Shown here: in pieces, positions 14,801 to 22,455 of the stretch | Numbering within the stretch: the stretch's first letter is position 1 | Layout of the letters: each line of letters opens with the position of its first letter | Position numbers and translations under genes: made by a program | The notes under the pieces: generated by a model | Seen by the model: the letters and a program-made list of their open reading frames with translations, nothing else | What the model was told of the DNA's origin: nothing | Database searches by the model: none | NCBI GenBank assembly: GCA_024408905.1 | Contig: JAKSUP010000001.1 | Coordinates: forward strand, 1-22,455 | Length of the DNA stretch: 22,455 nt | From: a bacterium | GTDB taxonomy: Bacteria > Cyanobacteriota > Vampirovibrionia > Gastranaerophilales > Gastranaerophilaceae | Direction: 5' to 3'

Positions 14801-15344
14801 CATCTTAGTTCTTGATACAGAAGTTTACTCAAATACAGGTGGTCAAGCTTCTAAATCTACACCTACAGGTGCAGTTGCGAAGTTCGCTACAGGTGGTAAA
14901 CCAACTTATAAGAAAAACATGGGCTTGATGAGTATGTCTTATGGCTATGTATATGTAGCATCAGTTGCTCTAGGCGCAGACAGAAATCAAACACTTAAAG
15001 CATTCCAAGAAGCTGAAGCTTATGATGGTCCTTCGATCATCTTTGCTTATGCTCCATGTATTGCTCACGGTATTGATATGTCTAAGACTCAAACTGAACA
15101 AAAACGTGCAGTTGAGGCAGGGTACTTCCCACTTTACAGATACAATCCTGCAGCCGAAGTTCCGTTCACTTGGGATGCTAAAGAACCAACTGGAGCTTAT
15201 CAAGACTTCATCAGAAGTGAAGGTCGTTATAAGTCATTACTTAAAACAAACCCTGAAGCTGCTGAAGCACTTTATTCAAAAGCAGAAGAAGATGCTTCAA
15301 AACGTATGGCAGTATACAAATCTGTTGGAGAATTAATGAAATAA
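11805..15344 (+). CDS. nifJ: Pyruvate:ferredoxin (flavodoxin) oxidoreductase
   Basis: A 1179-residue single-chain PFOR that converts pyruvate and CoA to acetyl-CoA, CO2 and reduced ferredoxin, the central step of anaerobic fermentation. Domain I begins with YPITPSSTMGEW (about 25-36). Two 4Fe-4S clusters are bound by CAQCGICASACP (690-701) and CKDCTGCGVCLDQCP (742-756). A further Cys motif lies at CAGCGE (from 819). The thiamine-diphosphate domain carries GDGWANDIGYGGIDH (about 975) and NTGGQASKSTPTGA. Length matches NifJ-type enzymes. The start has the strongest ribosome-binding site in the window, and a strong terminator follows. Codon use is more biased, with many T-ending Ala, Val, Gly and Ser codons, than in the neighbours, which suggests high expression. 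There is no nitrogen-fixation context, so the role is probably fermentation. Confidence 0.97.
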   Translation: MAGKTITVDGNYAAAHIAYALSEVSAIYPITPSSTMGEWVDEWASQHKKNIWGEEVRVAEMQSEAGAAGAVHGSLAAGALTSTYTASQGLLLMIPVMHKVAGEMLPHVIHVSARALAAQSLAIFGDHTDVMGCRNTGYAMLAANSVQEEMDMALVAHLSTYKAKVPFLQFFDGFRTSHEIHKIEEISYEDIAKLVEPKYIEEFRNRALRPEAPKCKVGAQNTDVYFQGRETVNKYYEAVPDIVQEYMDKVAAVTGRQYHPFDYVGAPDATDVIVAIGSGCETIEETIEYLNSTRGTKYGLVKVRLYRPFDVKRFNAALPKSVKRIAVLDRTKEPGSIGEPLYLDVVAALENKDIRVIGGRYGLSSKEFTPSMVLAIFKHSEANGFHGFTVGIEDDVTHKSLEVKETIVTEPVGTTNCMFWGLGSDGTVGANKNSIKIIGQYTEKDAQAYFAYDSKKSFGVTVSHLRFGDKQIKSTYLITAPDFVSCSAHAYIGRYDLLKGIKEGGTFLLNSPYTKEEAFAHLTRDMQKTIIDKKIKFYNVDAEKLIKEQPGLRGKGANTVMMVAYFKVSGIIPFEQAYEGMRAMTTKTFKKKGDDVVNMNLALIDAAVDACQEVVVPATLDGVGCVDDVKMLPDDADEFAKKIIEPSMRQKGDDIPVSAMSNDGVIPTGTAKLEKRGIAPRVPHWNSDVCAQCGICASACPHAAIRTKLFEQDTLKGARESFKRVKAMPNANGEEFRVQVYCKDCTGCGVCLDQCPINQRKPETPALSWSTIEKEVELCEEVNEEFFDNAPDNVMGKNTTKTVKGAMLRKPLFEFSGACAGCGETPYVKLVSQLFGENAIVANATGCSSIYSGTFPTIPYTTTKEGRGPAWANSLFEDNAEFGFGMRLAVDSNRNLLKSYVQKVLEHEKTPADLKAALEGALAHWDNSKTEEAVAAQKAAKELIEKYSKECDCEILAKVKELEDYFTDKSVWIIGGDGWANDIGYGGIDHVLAQNRNVNILVLDTEVYSNTGGQASKSTPTGAVAKFATGGKPTYKKNMGLMSMSYGYVYVASVALGADRNQTLKAFQEAEAYDGPSIIFAYAPCIAHGIDMSKTQTEQKRAVEAGYFPLYRYNPAAEVPFTWDAKEPTGAYQDFIRSEGRYKSLLKTNPEAAEALYSKAEEDASKRMAVYKSVGELMK

Positions 15345-15363
15345 CTTTATTAAGTTACTTTTG

Positions 15364-15398
15364 AAAAAGAGGATGATTAAAAAATCATCCTCTTTTTT
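15364..15398. terminator. Strong bidirectional intrinsic terminator
   Basis: A perfect 15-bp stem, AAAAAGAGGATGATT (15364-15378) with AATCATCCTCTTTTT (15383-15397), encloses a 4-nt AAAA loop. T runs exist on both strands, so it can end nifJ transcription on the plus strand and the pilus-SDR operon on the minus strand, whose last stop is at 15422. Confidence 0.85.
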
Positions 15399-15409
15399 AT
15401 GTAATTAAT

Positions 15410-15444
15410 TTTCTAAAAAGATTAATTTAAAATCTTTTTAGAAA
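15410..15444. repeat. Second stem-loop spanning the end of the SDR gene
   Basis: TTTCTAAAAAGATT (15410-15423) pairs perfectly with AATCTTTTTAGAAA (15431-15444) around a 7-nt loop. It includes the last codons and stop of the SDR gene on the minus strand. It is followed by no clear T run and probably protects the 3' end or assists the adjacent terminator. Confidence 0.45.
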
Positions 15445-16240
15445 CCCCAAGGCGTACTATTTTATTAATAATACATTGTGGCAACAGAGAAAAATAATGT
15501 GCGACAAAAGCATCAAGACCAACTGTATACGATAATTTTGGAAATTTTGTTCTATCTGCCTTTAATATTGTTTTTACAACAGTTTGCACATTTGCCCCAT
15601 ACTTACCATTGTCTCTCGCGTTATTTATCAAATATTCCATCTCTTTTTCAAAACCGGCTTTTCTTTCTTGATGTTTTAAATTTTCGTCTACTGATTTATC
15701 CCACAAAGGAGTCGCTATAACCCCCGGTTTTACAGAAATAATTTTAATATCTTTCTTCGTTTCCATCAAAATAGAATTAAATAGCATATCCAAAGCTCTT
15801 TTAGATGCACAATATGGCGCAACAAAAGGAAATATACCATAACTTGCCATTGAGCTTACATTGATTATCCTTCCACCTTCTAAATATTCCAACAAACCTT
15901 GTGACAATTCCAAATGACCAAATGTATTAACATTAAACTGCCTGCGAATTTCATCAACAGAAATTCTTTCACAAGGCCCGGCAACAACACAACCTGCCAC
16001 ATTTATCAAAGTATCTATTTTCTCACATTTTGATTTAATATACCTTACAGCCTCTATTATTGTTTCAGGTTTTGAATAATCAACATAAAAAGGTAATATG
16101 CTTGTTGATATTTCACTGTATTTTTCTATTTTTTTCTCATCACGATAGCCGGCAAAAACTATGTTGTCTTTTGCCAAAATTTTAACCAACTCCATCCCTA
16201 TCCCGGATGTAGCACCAGTAATTACGTACGTTTTAGTCAT
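15422..16240 (-). CDS. Short-chain dehydrogenase/reductase (SDR)
   Basis: A 272-residue classical SDR oxidoreductase using NAD(H) or NADP(H). It shows the cofactor loop TGATSGIG (8-15), NVAG (80-83), the structural Asn in NVNTFG (103-108), INVSSMAS with the catalytic Ser (126-133), the YCASK catalytic pair (Y143, K147), and KPGVIATP (171-178). Arg33 after the second strand (GYRDE) hints at NADP preference. The C-terminal 80 residues are the variable substrate-binding part, with a hydrophobic stretch (AFVAHYFSLLP) that might touch membrane or lipid substrates. Its ATG overlaps the upstream 92-aa gene by 8 nt, which implies translational coupling. It is the last gene of the minus-strand run that begins with the pilus genes. 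The substrate cannot be told from sequence. Confidence 0.9.
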   Translation of the reverse strand: MTKTYVITGATSGIGMELVKILAKDNIVFAGYRDEKKIEKYSEISTSILPFYVDYSKPETIIEAVRYIKSKCEKIDTLINVAGCVVAGPCERISVDEIRRQFNVNTFGHLELSQGLLEYLEGGRIINVSSMASYGIFPFVAPYCASKRALDMLFNSILMETKKDIKIISVKPGVIATPLWDKSVDENLKHQERKAGFEKEMEYLINNARDNGKYGANVQTVVKTILKADRTKFPKLSYTVGLDAFVAHYFSLLPQCIINKIVRLGVSKKILN

Positions 16241-16511
16241 CGAGTGGTCTCATTATCAAAATTGACAGAACATTAACTTCCAAAAAATCATGTGGTTCGA
16301 CAGGTTTCGTAGGCTGTAATTTATACTCTAAAGTACAATTTTTGACTGCTATAAAATTCTTTGAGGTATTTAAAATTTCAGAAATTAAACGAGAACGCTT
16401 GCCTATCTTTGGCATAAAAACATCGCCCTTAATTATATGCTCGCTTGTTTCTATATAAACACGTTCTTTCCAAGCTGATGATGATAATTCTAAAATTTCT
16501 TTATTTTCCAT
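16233..16511 (-). CDS. Small DUF6812-like protein
   Basis: A 92-residue soluble protein. The segment RVYIETSEHIIKGDVFMPKI, followed by GKRSRLISEILNTSKNFIAV, resembles small proteins in which a modified-surface motif (xxGxVxxPxxxRxSDxLN) precedes a strand ending in A(L/V)xN(A/C). I relate it to DUF6812 with moderate confidence. The C-terminus (HDFLEVNVLSILIMRPL) is a further strand pair. A clear CGGAGG ribosome-binding site lies in the 21-nt gap after pilC. It overlaps the SDR gene by 8 nt. Its position links it to pilus assembly, but a role there is only inferred. No function is known to me for the family. Confidence 0.6.
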   Translation of the reverse strand: MENKEILELSSSAWKERVYIETSEHIIKGDVFMPKIGKRSRLISEILNTSKNFIAVKNCTLEYKLQPTKPVEPHDFLEVNVLSILIMRPLDD

Positions 16512-16532
16512 GTATCCTCCGGAATTTATACC

Positions 16533-17732
16533 TTAACTCATATATGATTGGAACAACGGTAAGTATAGTGCTAAAGCCATTACAAGAACAATACTACCTA
16601 TTACTATTAACATAATTGGTTCAATCATTTTCGTCATAGTATCAATTATGCCATCTAATGTCTTGTCTAAGAAATTGACACCTCTTTCAAGCATATCGCC
16701 TAAACGACCTGATTGTTCACCTGTAGCTATCATAAATAATAACATTTTAGGAACAATTTTTGTTGATTTCAAAGCTTGAGAAACCTGTAAACCTTGTTGA
16801 ACTTTAACAATCGCACTACTCATTTTGTTACGCATAACTGAGTTATTCAGCGTTATTACACCCAAATGCAAACAATCCACAATAGGAATACCTGCATCAT
16901 ATGATACACTTAAAACTGACATAAAGTTAGAATAATTTGAATATAATATCATGTTATTCAACAAAGGAATTTTCAAAACAACTTTATCTAAAACATTTCT
17001 TGCCGGTTCCCATCTTATAACACCGTAAACAAATGAAATAAACGCTACAATAAATATCGGAAGTGTATACCAATATGTTTTCAAATAGTCACCGGCATTA
17101 ATCATAATACTTGTAATCATCGGTAAAGCCTTGTCTTGTTGTTCAAACATTTCTTTAAATGCCGGAAATACGAAAATAAGCATAACAAGAATAACTAAGC
17201 ATGCTAATATAATTACAAACATCGGATACATCAAGGTACTTATTACTTTACCTTTAATATTCGCTTGTTTTGTTAACAAATCTTTAATACGTTCCAGTGT
17301 TTTTTCAAGTTCACCTGATTCTTCACCGGCTTTTGTTAAACCAATAAAAATGTGACCAAAAACATTTGGATATCTGGCAAGAGTATCAGCAAACGTAGAA
17401 CCTGCCATAATCTGAGTTTTTAACATCCCTGACATATTACGGATTTTTTTTCTGGCAGCCTCTTGCTCCATAAACATCAAAGACTCAACAGCCGGAATCC
17501 CTGATTGCAACAGGATTTGGAATGTCGAAATAAAATCAATTTTTTCTGTTAGAGATAGTGAGGTTAAACCTCCGGAACGCTTTTGTGCAGAATCCACATA
17601 TTCACTAATTTTTGTTGGTACATAACCCATTTTACGGATTACGTCCCTTGCATCCTTTAAATTTGATGCTGTGACTTCACCTTTTACTACCTCTTTTCCT
17701 TGCTTTAAAGCTACATAACTATATATTGGCAT
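16533..17732 (-). CDS. pilC: Type IV pilus inner-membrane platform protein PilC/GspF
   Basis: A 399-residue polytopic protein that forms the inner-membrane platform joining the PilB motor to the growing pilus. It has the standard two repeats of the T2SSF domain (about 66-190 and 266-393) with the paired motifs FxxLLQSGIP (71-80) and SVSYDAGIPI (275-284), and TKAGEESGEL (133-142) and IATGEQSGRL (335-344). Predicted membrane segments are about 168-190, 222-240 and 369-393. The N-terminal 60 residues (YSYVALKQGKEVVKGEV) are the usual small leading domain. Length is typical. It follows pilB after 14 nt with an AGAGG ribosome-binding site. Confidence 0.95.
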   Translation of the reverse strand: MPIYSYVALKQGKEVVKGEVTASNLKDARDVIRKMGYVPTKISEYVDSAQKRSGGLTSLSLTEKIDFISTFQILLQSGIPAVESLMFMEQEAARKKIRNMSGMLKTQIMAGSTFADTLARYPNVFGHIFIGLTKAGEESGELEKTLERIKDLLTKQANIKGKVISTLMYPMFVIILACLVILVMLIFVFPAFKEMFEQQDKALPMITSIMINAGDYLKTYWYTLPIFIVAFISFVYGVIRWEPARNVLDKVVLKIPLLNNMILYSNYSNFMSVLSVSYDAGIPIVDCLHLGVITLNNSVMRNKMSSAIVKVQQGLQVSQALKSTKIVPKMLLFMIATGEQSGRLGDMLERGVNFLDKTLDGIIDTMTKMIEPIMLIVIGSIVLVMALALYLPLFQSYMS

Positions 17733-17746
17733 ATCAACCTCTATTT

Positions 17747-19780
17747 TTATTCATTTGCATATCCTAAAACTCTCACGAATTCGCTTGAAGAAGTATTACC
17801 CTCTATTATATGATCTAAACAAGCCGTCTTTAAAGTTCTCATTCCGGCTGCTACTGCAACTTCCTCAATTTCTATATCATGAGCACCTTGAGCAATTAAT
17901 TTTTTAATCTCTCTTGTAATTGGCATAACTTCATAAATGCCCATACGTCCTGTATACCCCAAATACCCACATTCTTTGCAACCTTTTTTTCTATACAATT
18001 TCGTTTTTAGTAATTCTTGCTGAACTTGTGGATTATTTGAAATATGCTTAACTTCTTCTTCTGTTGGGAAATATGCCTCCTTACATTTATCACATAACCT
18101 TCTTACAAGACGTTGAGCTATTACACCGGTTAATGTTGAAGATACCAAATAATCTTTTGCACCCATTTCAATCAAACGCGTTACGGTTGCAGCTGCAGAG
18201 TTCGTGTGAACAGTGCTTAAAACCAAGTGACCAGTCAAAGCTGCAGAAATAGCAACTTCCAAAGTTTCAAAGTCACGAATTTCACCTATTAATATAATAT
18301 CAGGGTCTTGTCTAAGTATTGCTCTCATACAAGAAGCAAAAGTGATATCTGCCTTTGGATTTACCTGTGATTGGTTAATCCCTTCAAGTTTAATTTCAAT
18401 AGGGTCTTCAATCGTTGTAATGTTAACATCTTCTTTATTTAGTGATTTCAAAATTGTATAAAGAGTTGTTGTTTTACCTGAACCTGTAGGTCCAGATGTT
18501 AATATAATTCCGTTTGGAGATTGTACCATGTTTTTGATTTTTTCCAATGCATCTTCTGTTGCACCGGGAATAACCATTTGCTCCCCTGATGCTTTCAAGC
18601 TTACGGCAGGTGCCAAAATACGTATTACAACCTTTTCTTTTCCGGAAACAGGTAATGTGTTTATACGGAAATCGTACATCCTATCATTATGCTTAATTGA
18701 AAAAGTACCATCTTGTGGTCGTCTGTGCTCAGCAATATTCATTCTTGCTAAAACTTTGAAACGCGTAATTACAGCCTGTTCAATACTGCCTGGAATTTCC
18801 AAAACCTTTTTTAATATACCATCCGTTCTAACACGCACAACGTAATAGCTCAATCTCGGCTCAATGTGAATATCAGAAGCCTTTGCATCTATAGCATCAG
18901 TAATAATTTTGTATACAAATTTTGCTACATTACCACTTGCATCTTGCAATTCTTTTTCAACTTGAGCCCACAAAGATTCTTCATTATTGTACTCAGCAGC
19001 TTCTTCCTCAATGCTTTGGATAATTCGCTCAGTTTCTCTGGCAGCATGTTCATTTTTTTTCTCAAGTTCAAGTTCTTTTAAATATTGTTCATATTCAAAA
19101 CTTGAAATACAATATACATTTAAGGAACGTCCAGTTGAAAGTGAAATTTCGCGAATTGTAAATTTATCTAATGGATTAACCATAGCAACTGCAAGTTTGT
19201 TACCTTCCATAGACATAACTACTGTTTTTTTCTTGAAAACAAAATCGTCAGGTAAAAGCTTCAATATAGACGCATCTACTATAATATTAGACTTTGAAAC
19301 AACTTCGCAACCGTATTTTTTCTTTAAATAAGAAACAATCCTTTCATATGATAAATATTCTTTTTCAAAAAATATTGTATCTAAAGCAACTCCACGCTGT
19401 TTTGCAATATTTTGACATTCAGTTAATTGCTCCTTCGTCAACCAACCTATACTGACAAGCATATCTTCTGCTGATAGTTCTTGCTTTGTATCAGCTTCTC
19501 TTTTTTCTTCATCACCGACACTTTCAATTGTAGAAAAAATTTCAGCAAAATCAGCAGCATCAATAGGGATAAATTTTGGGGAAAATCCTGAATATTTTTC
19601 TTTAATTAACTCCTCAACACTTGCCCTATTTGATACATTATCTTTATTAAGTATTACATAAAACTCTTTTAACCTTTTATCTACTGGAATAAAACCTGAT
19701 GATCTCATCAGGTTTAATTCAAAATCTTTTGTATATTCTTTTTTTATACTATTTTTTAATTTTTCCAGTTGACTTAACAT
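17747..19780 (-). CDS. pilB: Type IV pilus assembly ATPase PilB/GspE
   Basis: A 677-residue hexameric ATPase that powers pilus extension or secretion. It has an N-terminal extension, a T2SSE_N/MshEN-type domain (about 103-235), a charged helical linker (about 236-280) and the C-terminal ATPase core. In the core are Walker A GPTGSGKTT (430-438), the Asp box (about 454-462), Walker B IILIGEIRD (495-503) and the His box LSTVHTN (521-527). The tetracysteine zinc site is C563/C566 and C601/C604 (CDKC, CKEC). The zinc site and order of motifs mark it as the assembly motor rather than the retraction ATPase PilT. The first about 100 residues have no clear match. It starts 6 nt after the secretin gene and has no obvious ribosome-binding site of its own. 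Confidence 0.95.
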   Translation of the reverse strand: MLSQLEKLKNSIKKEYTKDFELNLMRSSGFIPVDKRLKEFYVILNKDNVSNRASVEELIKEKYSGFSPKFIPIDAADFAEIFSTIESVGDEEKREADTKQELSAEDMLVSIGWLTKEQLTECQNIAKQRGVALDTIFFEKEYLSYERIVSYLKKKYGCEVVSKSNIIVDASILKLLPDDFVFKKKTVVMSMEGNKLAVAMVNPLDKFTIREISLSTGRSLNVYCISSFEYEQYLKELELEKKNEHAARETERIIQSIEEEAAEYNNEESLWAQVEKELQDASGNVAKFVYKIITDAIDAKASDIHIEPRLSYYVVRVRTDGILKKVLEIPGSIEQAVITRFKVLARMNIAEHRRPQDGTFSIKHNDRMYDFRINTLPVSGKEKVVIRILAPAVSLKASGEQMVIPGATEDALEKIKNMVQSPNGIILTSGPTGSGKTTTLYTILKSLNKEDVNITTIEDPIEIKLEGINQSQVNPKADITFASCMRAILRQDPDIILIGEIRDFETLEVAISAALTGHLVLSTVHTNSAAATVTRLIEMGAKDYLVSSTLTGVIAQRLVRRLCDKCKEAYFPTEEEVKHISNNPQVQQELLKTKLYRKKGCKECGYLGYTGRMGIYEVMPITREIKKLIAQGAHDIEIEEVAVAAGMRTLKTACLDHIIEGNTSSSEFVRVLGYANE

Positions 19781-19786
19781 TTTATT

Positions 19787-21697
19787 TTACACATCACTAG
19801 CTACAGCGCCTGCATCTTCATTAATAATTTTTGGTGTAATCATAATTATTAATTCACTCTTTGCTTTTGTTGTTGAAGATGATCTAAAAGCAGCTCCAAT
19901 AACTGGCAAGTCACCTAATACAGGGATTTTATGAACAGTCTTTTGTTCTGATTCTTGAATCATACCACCGATTACTAATGTTTCACCGTCTTTAATTCTA
20001 ACATTTTTCAAATCTAAGTTTCTTCTGCTTAACAAAGTTGCTACTGTATCATTAACACCTTGAACTTCACTTGCAGTTGTAACTCTTTCGTAAATAGTAG
20101 AGAACTTAGGTTGAATGTTCATTGTTACATACCCTTCAGGTGAGATAAACGGAGTCAATGTAACTTTCACACCCAAGTCTTCCCCTATATCATATTGTTT
20201 TTGTGCAGTACCGGTTGCACCACCGGCAGTTAATGCTGATGTTAAATATTGAGATGTAACTTTTTTAACATAATCTTGTGTTAAATCGATTATAGATTCT
20301 TGACCATTTGTTATTAAGATTTTCGGATTGGCCAAAACTCTGCCCTTACGGTTTTCTATCAAATAATTCATTGTCCAATTTATATGAACTGATCCTACTG
20401 TGTCATAGAAAGTACGAGCGATTTGTTGTGGAACATTAAATGTACCATCCTGAGTAACATATGGTTGACCATCCCATTCTCCTTTTACATCATTAAATTT
20501 ATTACCACCATCCCATAGATATTGTGTTGTTGGCGCATAAGCCTTACCGACTCTTCCAGCTGATGTGCTTTTACCATCAAAGTTAGCAAACCAATTTTTG
20601 CTGGTTATACTCCATATATTTTGGAAATCTTTTGCACCGTCTTCATTTAATTCAACAACAGAAACTTCCAAGTATGCTTGTGGTTGTTTTATATCATTAT
20701 CTTTAATAAATTTTTCTACCATATGTGCTTGTGCAGCTGAACCACCCAACAAGGTAATTACGCCTCTTTGAGGGAAGTATGTAACAGACAAGTTTTGTGC
20801 AACAAATGGTGCAAGTGTTTTATTTTCAGTTTCTGATGAAATAGTACAAGCAACAATTCCTTCACCTAATTTAATTGTACTGCTGCCGGATCCTGCGCCT
20901 GCTCCTTCTTCACCTTCTCCACTTCCTTCTGCACTTGCTGCACCACCGGTTGTAATACCGGCACCGGAACCATCTGCTTGTCCTGATGCAGATGAATCAA
21001 ATTTTGATGTTCCCGGTTGTAGCATATCACAAACCAACTTAGCCATTTCAGCTGGAGTTGTATGATTTACTGTATATGTTTGTGTAACAGGCTCTTTATC
21101 AAATTGTGCTATGACCTTTTCAACAATGCTAACATCATTTGGCATACCGAACACAATCAACTCATTTGTTGCTGTATTAACTGTTACAGCCTCAACACTT
21201 GATAAACCTGTTTTTCTTAACCCAAAAACGTTTTTGTTTAAGAAATCAGCAATCTTAGCTGCGTTTACATATTTTACAGGGAAGATCATCATTTCTTGTT
21301 GTGAAAATGCAGCGTTTGCAGCATCATCACTAGCCATAATAATCATTGTATTTCCATTTTTATAATAATTTAAACCGGCAATTTGAAGAACCATGTTAAA
21401 TGCTTCGTTAATTGGAGTTTGAACTAAATCCAGTGTAATTTTCCCTGATACGGAATTGTGGAACACGATGTTCATACCTGCCTTATCAGCAAACATTCTC
21501 AAAACTTGTTTCACATCAGAATCACGTAAACTTAATGTTATCGTATTGTTTTTATCAGTTAGTCTTACATTTCCTGATAAAACTACAGAATCAACAGCAG
21601 GAACTGATTCGTATGCAGAGAGAGCCAATGTACACGGCGCCCTGAATACGACTAATAAAGCTATTGCTATACTCTTCTTTATGTTACTGTAAATCAT
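19787..21697 (-). CDS. pilQ: Outer-membrane secretin PilQ/GspD
   Basis: A 636-residue secretin that forms the outer-membrane channel for pili or secreted proteins. It has a signal sequence (about 1-27), then a STN-like domain (about 52-122: LSLRDSDVKQVLRMFADKAG) and N-domain repeats (about 135-200 and about 205-335). The conserved beta-barrel secretin domain (about 340-625) ends with the hallmark DGETLVIGGMI (570-580), IPVLGDLPVIGAAF (591-604) and ELIIMITPKI (615-624). Residues about 231-275 are a Gly/Ser/Ala/Glu-rich low-complexity insert inside an N-domain. The ATG overlaps the stop of the upstream gene as TAATG and has a GGAGG site. PilQ and GspD are hard to tell apart, but pilB and pilC alongside favour PilQ. 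Confidence 0.93.
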   Translation of the reverse strand: MIYSNIKKSIAIALLVVFRAPCTLALSAYESVPAVDSVVLSGNVRLTDKNNTITLSLRDSDVKQVLRMFADKAGMNIVFHNSVSGKITLDLVQTPINEAFNMVLQIAGLNYYKNGNTMIIMASDDAANAAFSQQEMMIFPVKYVNAAKIADFLNKNVFGLRKTGLSSVEAVTVNTATNELIVFGMPNDVSIVEKVIAQFDKEPVTQTYTVNHTTPAEMAKLVCDMLQPGTSKFDSSASGQADGSGAGITTGGAASAEGSGEGEEGAGAGSGSSTIKLGEGIVACTISSETENKTLAPFVAQNLSVTYFPQRGVITLLGGSAAQAHMVEKFIKDNDIKQPQAYLEVSVVELNEDGAKDFQNIWSITSKNWFANFDGKSTSAGRVGKAYAPTTQYLWDGGNKFNDVKGEWDGQPYVTQDGTFNVPQQIARTFYDTVGSVHINWTMNYLIENRKGRVLANPKILITNGQESIIDLTQDYVKKVTSQYLTSALTAGGATGTAQKQYDIGEDLGVKVTLTPFISPEGYVTMNIQPKFSTIYERVTTASEVQGVNDTVATLLSRRNLDLKNVRIKDGETLVIGGMIQESEQKTVHKIPVLGDLPVIGAAFRSSSTTKAKSELIIMITPKIINEDAGAVASDV

Positions 21698-22362
21698 TAT
21701 TTCTTGCCTCCAAATTTATTGCCTAGATTAGCAACATCGTTTCTATTCATAGCACCATCAGTTAATATTTCACCGATACCTGCTTTATAAACATTATTGC
21801 CAAGTTTGACGGTTACACTATCTTGTGCAATATTAACAACTTTGTAATTGTTAACAACATCGCCTTTTTTAACTAAATAATCTGTTCCTTCAATATTCAA
21901 AATAGCTGAAGGGCTGTATTTATCATACAAAATTCCTGATACGATAGTATCCATTATACGAGCAGCCTCAGAACTTTCACTAACAGTTTCAGGAGGCTCT
22001 ATTAAATTTATTGACGGAACATCCAATACTTCATGTGAAGCGTTAACATTTCTGTATGGCACAAAAGGATTTGCTTTTACCATTCCGGAAGGAATTGAGA
22101 TAACTCCCTTTGATGATGTTGAGGCTATCATTGCATTTGTCATCTGAACATTTGCGACTTCGCCCAAAGAAATCTCACTGGCCATATGGCTGATAGTAAG
22201 TGCCGCTCCTATTGAAACAAACACTGCTAACACAACAATAGAAGAATACAATTTCCTCTTTGTAATCTTCTGCATAAATTCGGACATTACATCAATTGGT
22301 ATTTCTCTGGTAATACCTTCTGTTTTTGAACCCATGTTCTTTATATAACTTCGCATCTTCAT
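21697..22362 (-). CDS. PilP/GspC-like periplasmic linker protein with N-terminal anchor
   Basis: A 221-residue bitopic protein. It has a cytosolic basic N-terminus (1-37), one membrane segment (about 38-60, SIVVLAVFVSIGAALTISHM), a flexible periplasmic linker (about 61-135), and a small beta domain (about 138-202). The domain reads SGILYDKYSPSAILNIEG, then a DYLVKKGDVV turn and VKLGNNVYKAGIGE. This pattern matches the PilP or GspC homology-region domain that contacts the secretin N0 domain. PilP is a lipoprotein in proteobacteria, but here there is a transmembrane anchor as in GspC. It directly precedes the secretin and is probably the first gene of the window's operon; pilM, pilN and pilO are not in view. 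Start is uncertain by two codons (ATG at 22362 or 22356). Confidence 0.72.
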   Translation of the reverse strand: MKMRSYIKNMGSKTEGITREIPIDVMSEFMQKITKRKLYSSIVVLAVFVSIGAALTISHMASEISLGEVANVQMTNAMIASTSSKGVISIPSGMVKANPFVPYRNVNASHEVLDVPSINLIEPPETVSESSEAARIMDTIVSGILYDKYSPSAILNIEGTDYLVKKGDVVNNYKVVNIAQDSVTVKLGNNVYKAGIGEILTDGAMNRNDVANLGNKFGGKK

Positions 22363-22427
22363 CTTCTAATACTCTTAGTCATACCTTACATCATACAAAT
22401 GCAGCCACATAACAGATATATTTAAAC

Positions 22428-22433
22428 ATTATA
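22428..22433 (-). promoter_or_regulatory. Possible -10 box of the pilus operon
   Basis: A minus-strand TATAAT would start transcription near 22421, giving a leader of about 59 nt before the ATG at 22362. The -35 region is near the window edge and no good match is seen. The sequence between 22363 and 22455 contains no other gene that I can support. Confidence 0.3.
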
Positions 22434-22455
22434 ATACAAGACTATCCTTAATATA

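Noticed and set aside
1..22455. CRISPR arrays, tRNA or rRNA genes and insertion sequences
   Set aside because: No spaced repeat series, cloverleaf, rRNA or transposase was recognised by eye on either strand.

Overview
The window is AT-rich bacterial DNA. It combines a type IV pilus/secretin assembly operon, a single-polypeptide pyruvate:ferredoxin oxidoreductase (so an anaerobic fermentative metabolism), a FatA/FatB-like acyl-ACP thioesterase and a CheR-like methyltransferase with no chemotaxis genes beside it. By inference the mix suits a non-photosynthetic relative of the cyanobacteria (Gastranaerophilales/Vampirovibrionia, formerly Melainabacteria) from an animal gut. No rRNA or other taxonomic marker is present, so this is a guess from gene content and style.

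Region 1 (1-5913, all minus strand) looks like the edge of a prophage or domesticated phage island. Reading leftwards it holds a small Cys-containing protein (5542-5913) with its own long-loop terminator, a stretch of very short peptides, a lipoprotein, a tightly packed run of small proteins (a DUF6973-like fragment, a 105-aa protein, a GNAT-like protein), a 645-aa podovirus/P22-type portal protein, a 380-aa protein of unknown function, and a multi-pass membrane protein cut by the window edge. No large terminase, capsid or tail gene is in view.

Region 2 (about 5914-10877) is the junction with the chromosome: uvrB, a 57-aa coiled-coil gene on the opposite strand, a small HTH protein, a divergent alpha-amylase-fold protein and an acyl-ACP thioesterase. 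The four plus-strand genes share a striking layout. Each has a -10-like hexamer ending only 6-8 nt before its ATG and no Shine-Dalgarno sequence, as expected for leaderless mRNAs. Most genes elsewhere in the window have recognisable Shine-Dalgarno sequences.

Region 3 (10874-15398) has a CheR-like methyltransferase divergent from nifJ. The nifJ promoter contains two dyads, and a strong bidirectional terminator follows the gene.

Region 4 (22362 down to 15422, minus strand) is one probable operon: a PilP/GspC-like protein, PilQ/GspD secretin, PilB/GspE ATPase, PilC/GspF platform protein, a DUF6812-like small protein and a short-chain dehydrogenase. Gaps are 0-21 nt or short overlaps. The first four genes build the pilus or secretion machine; the last two ride at its end and are not known pilus parts.
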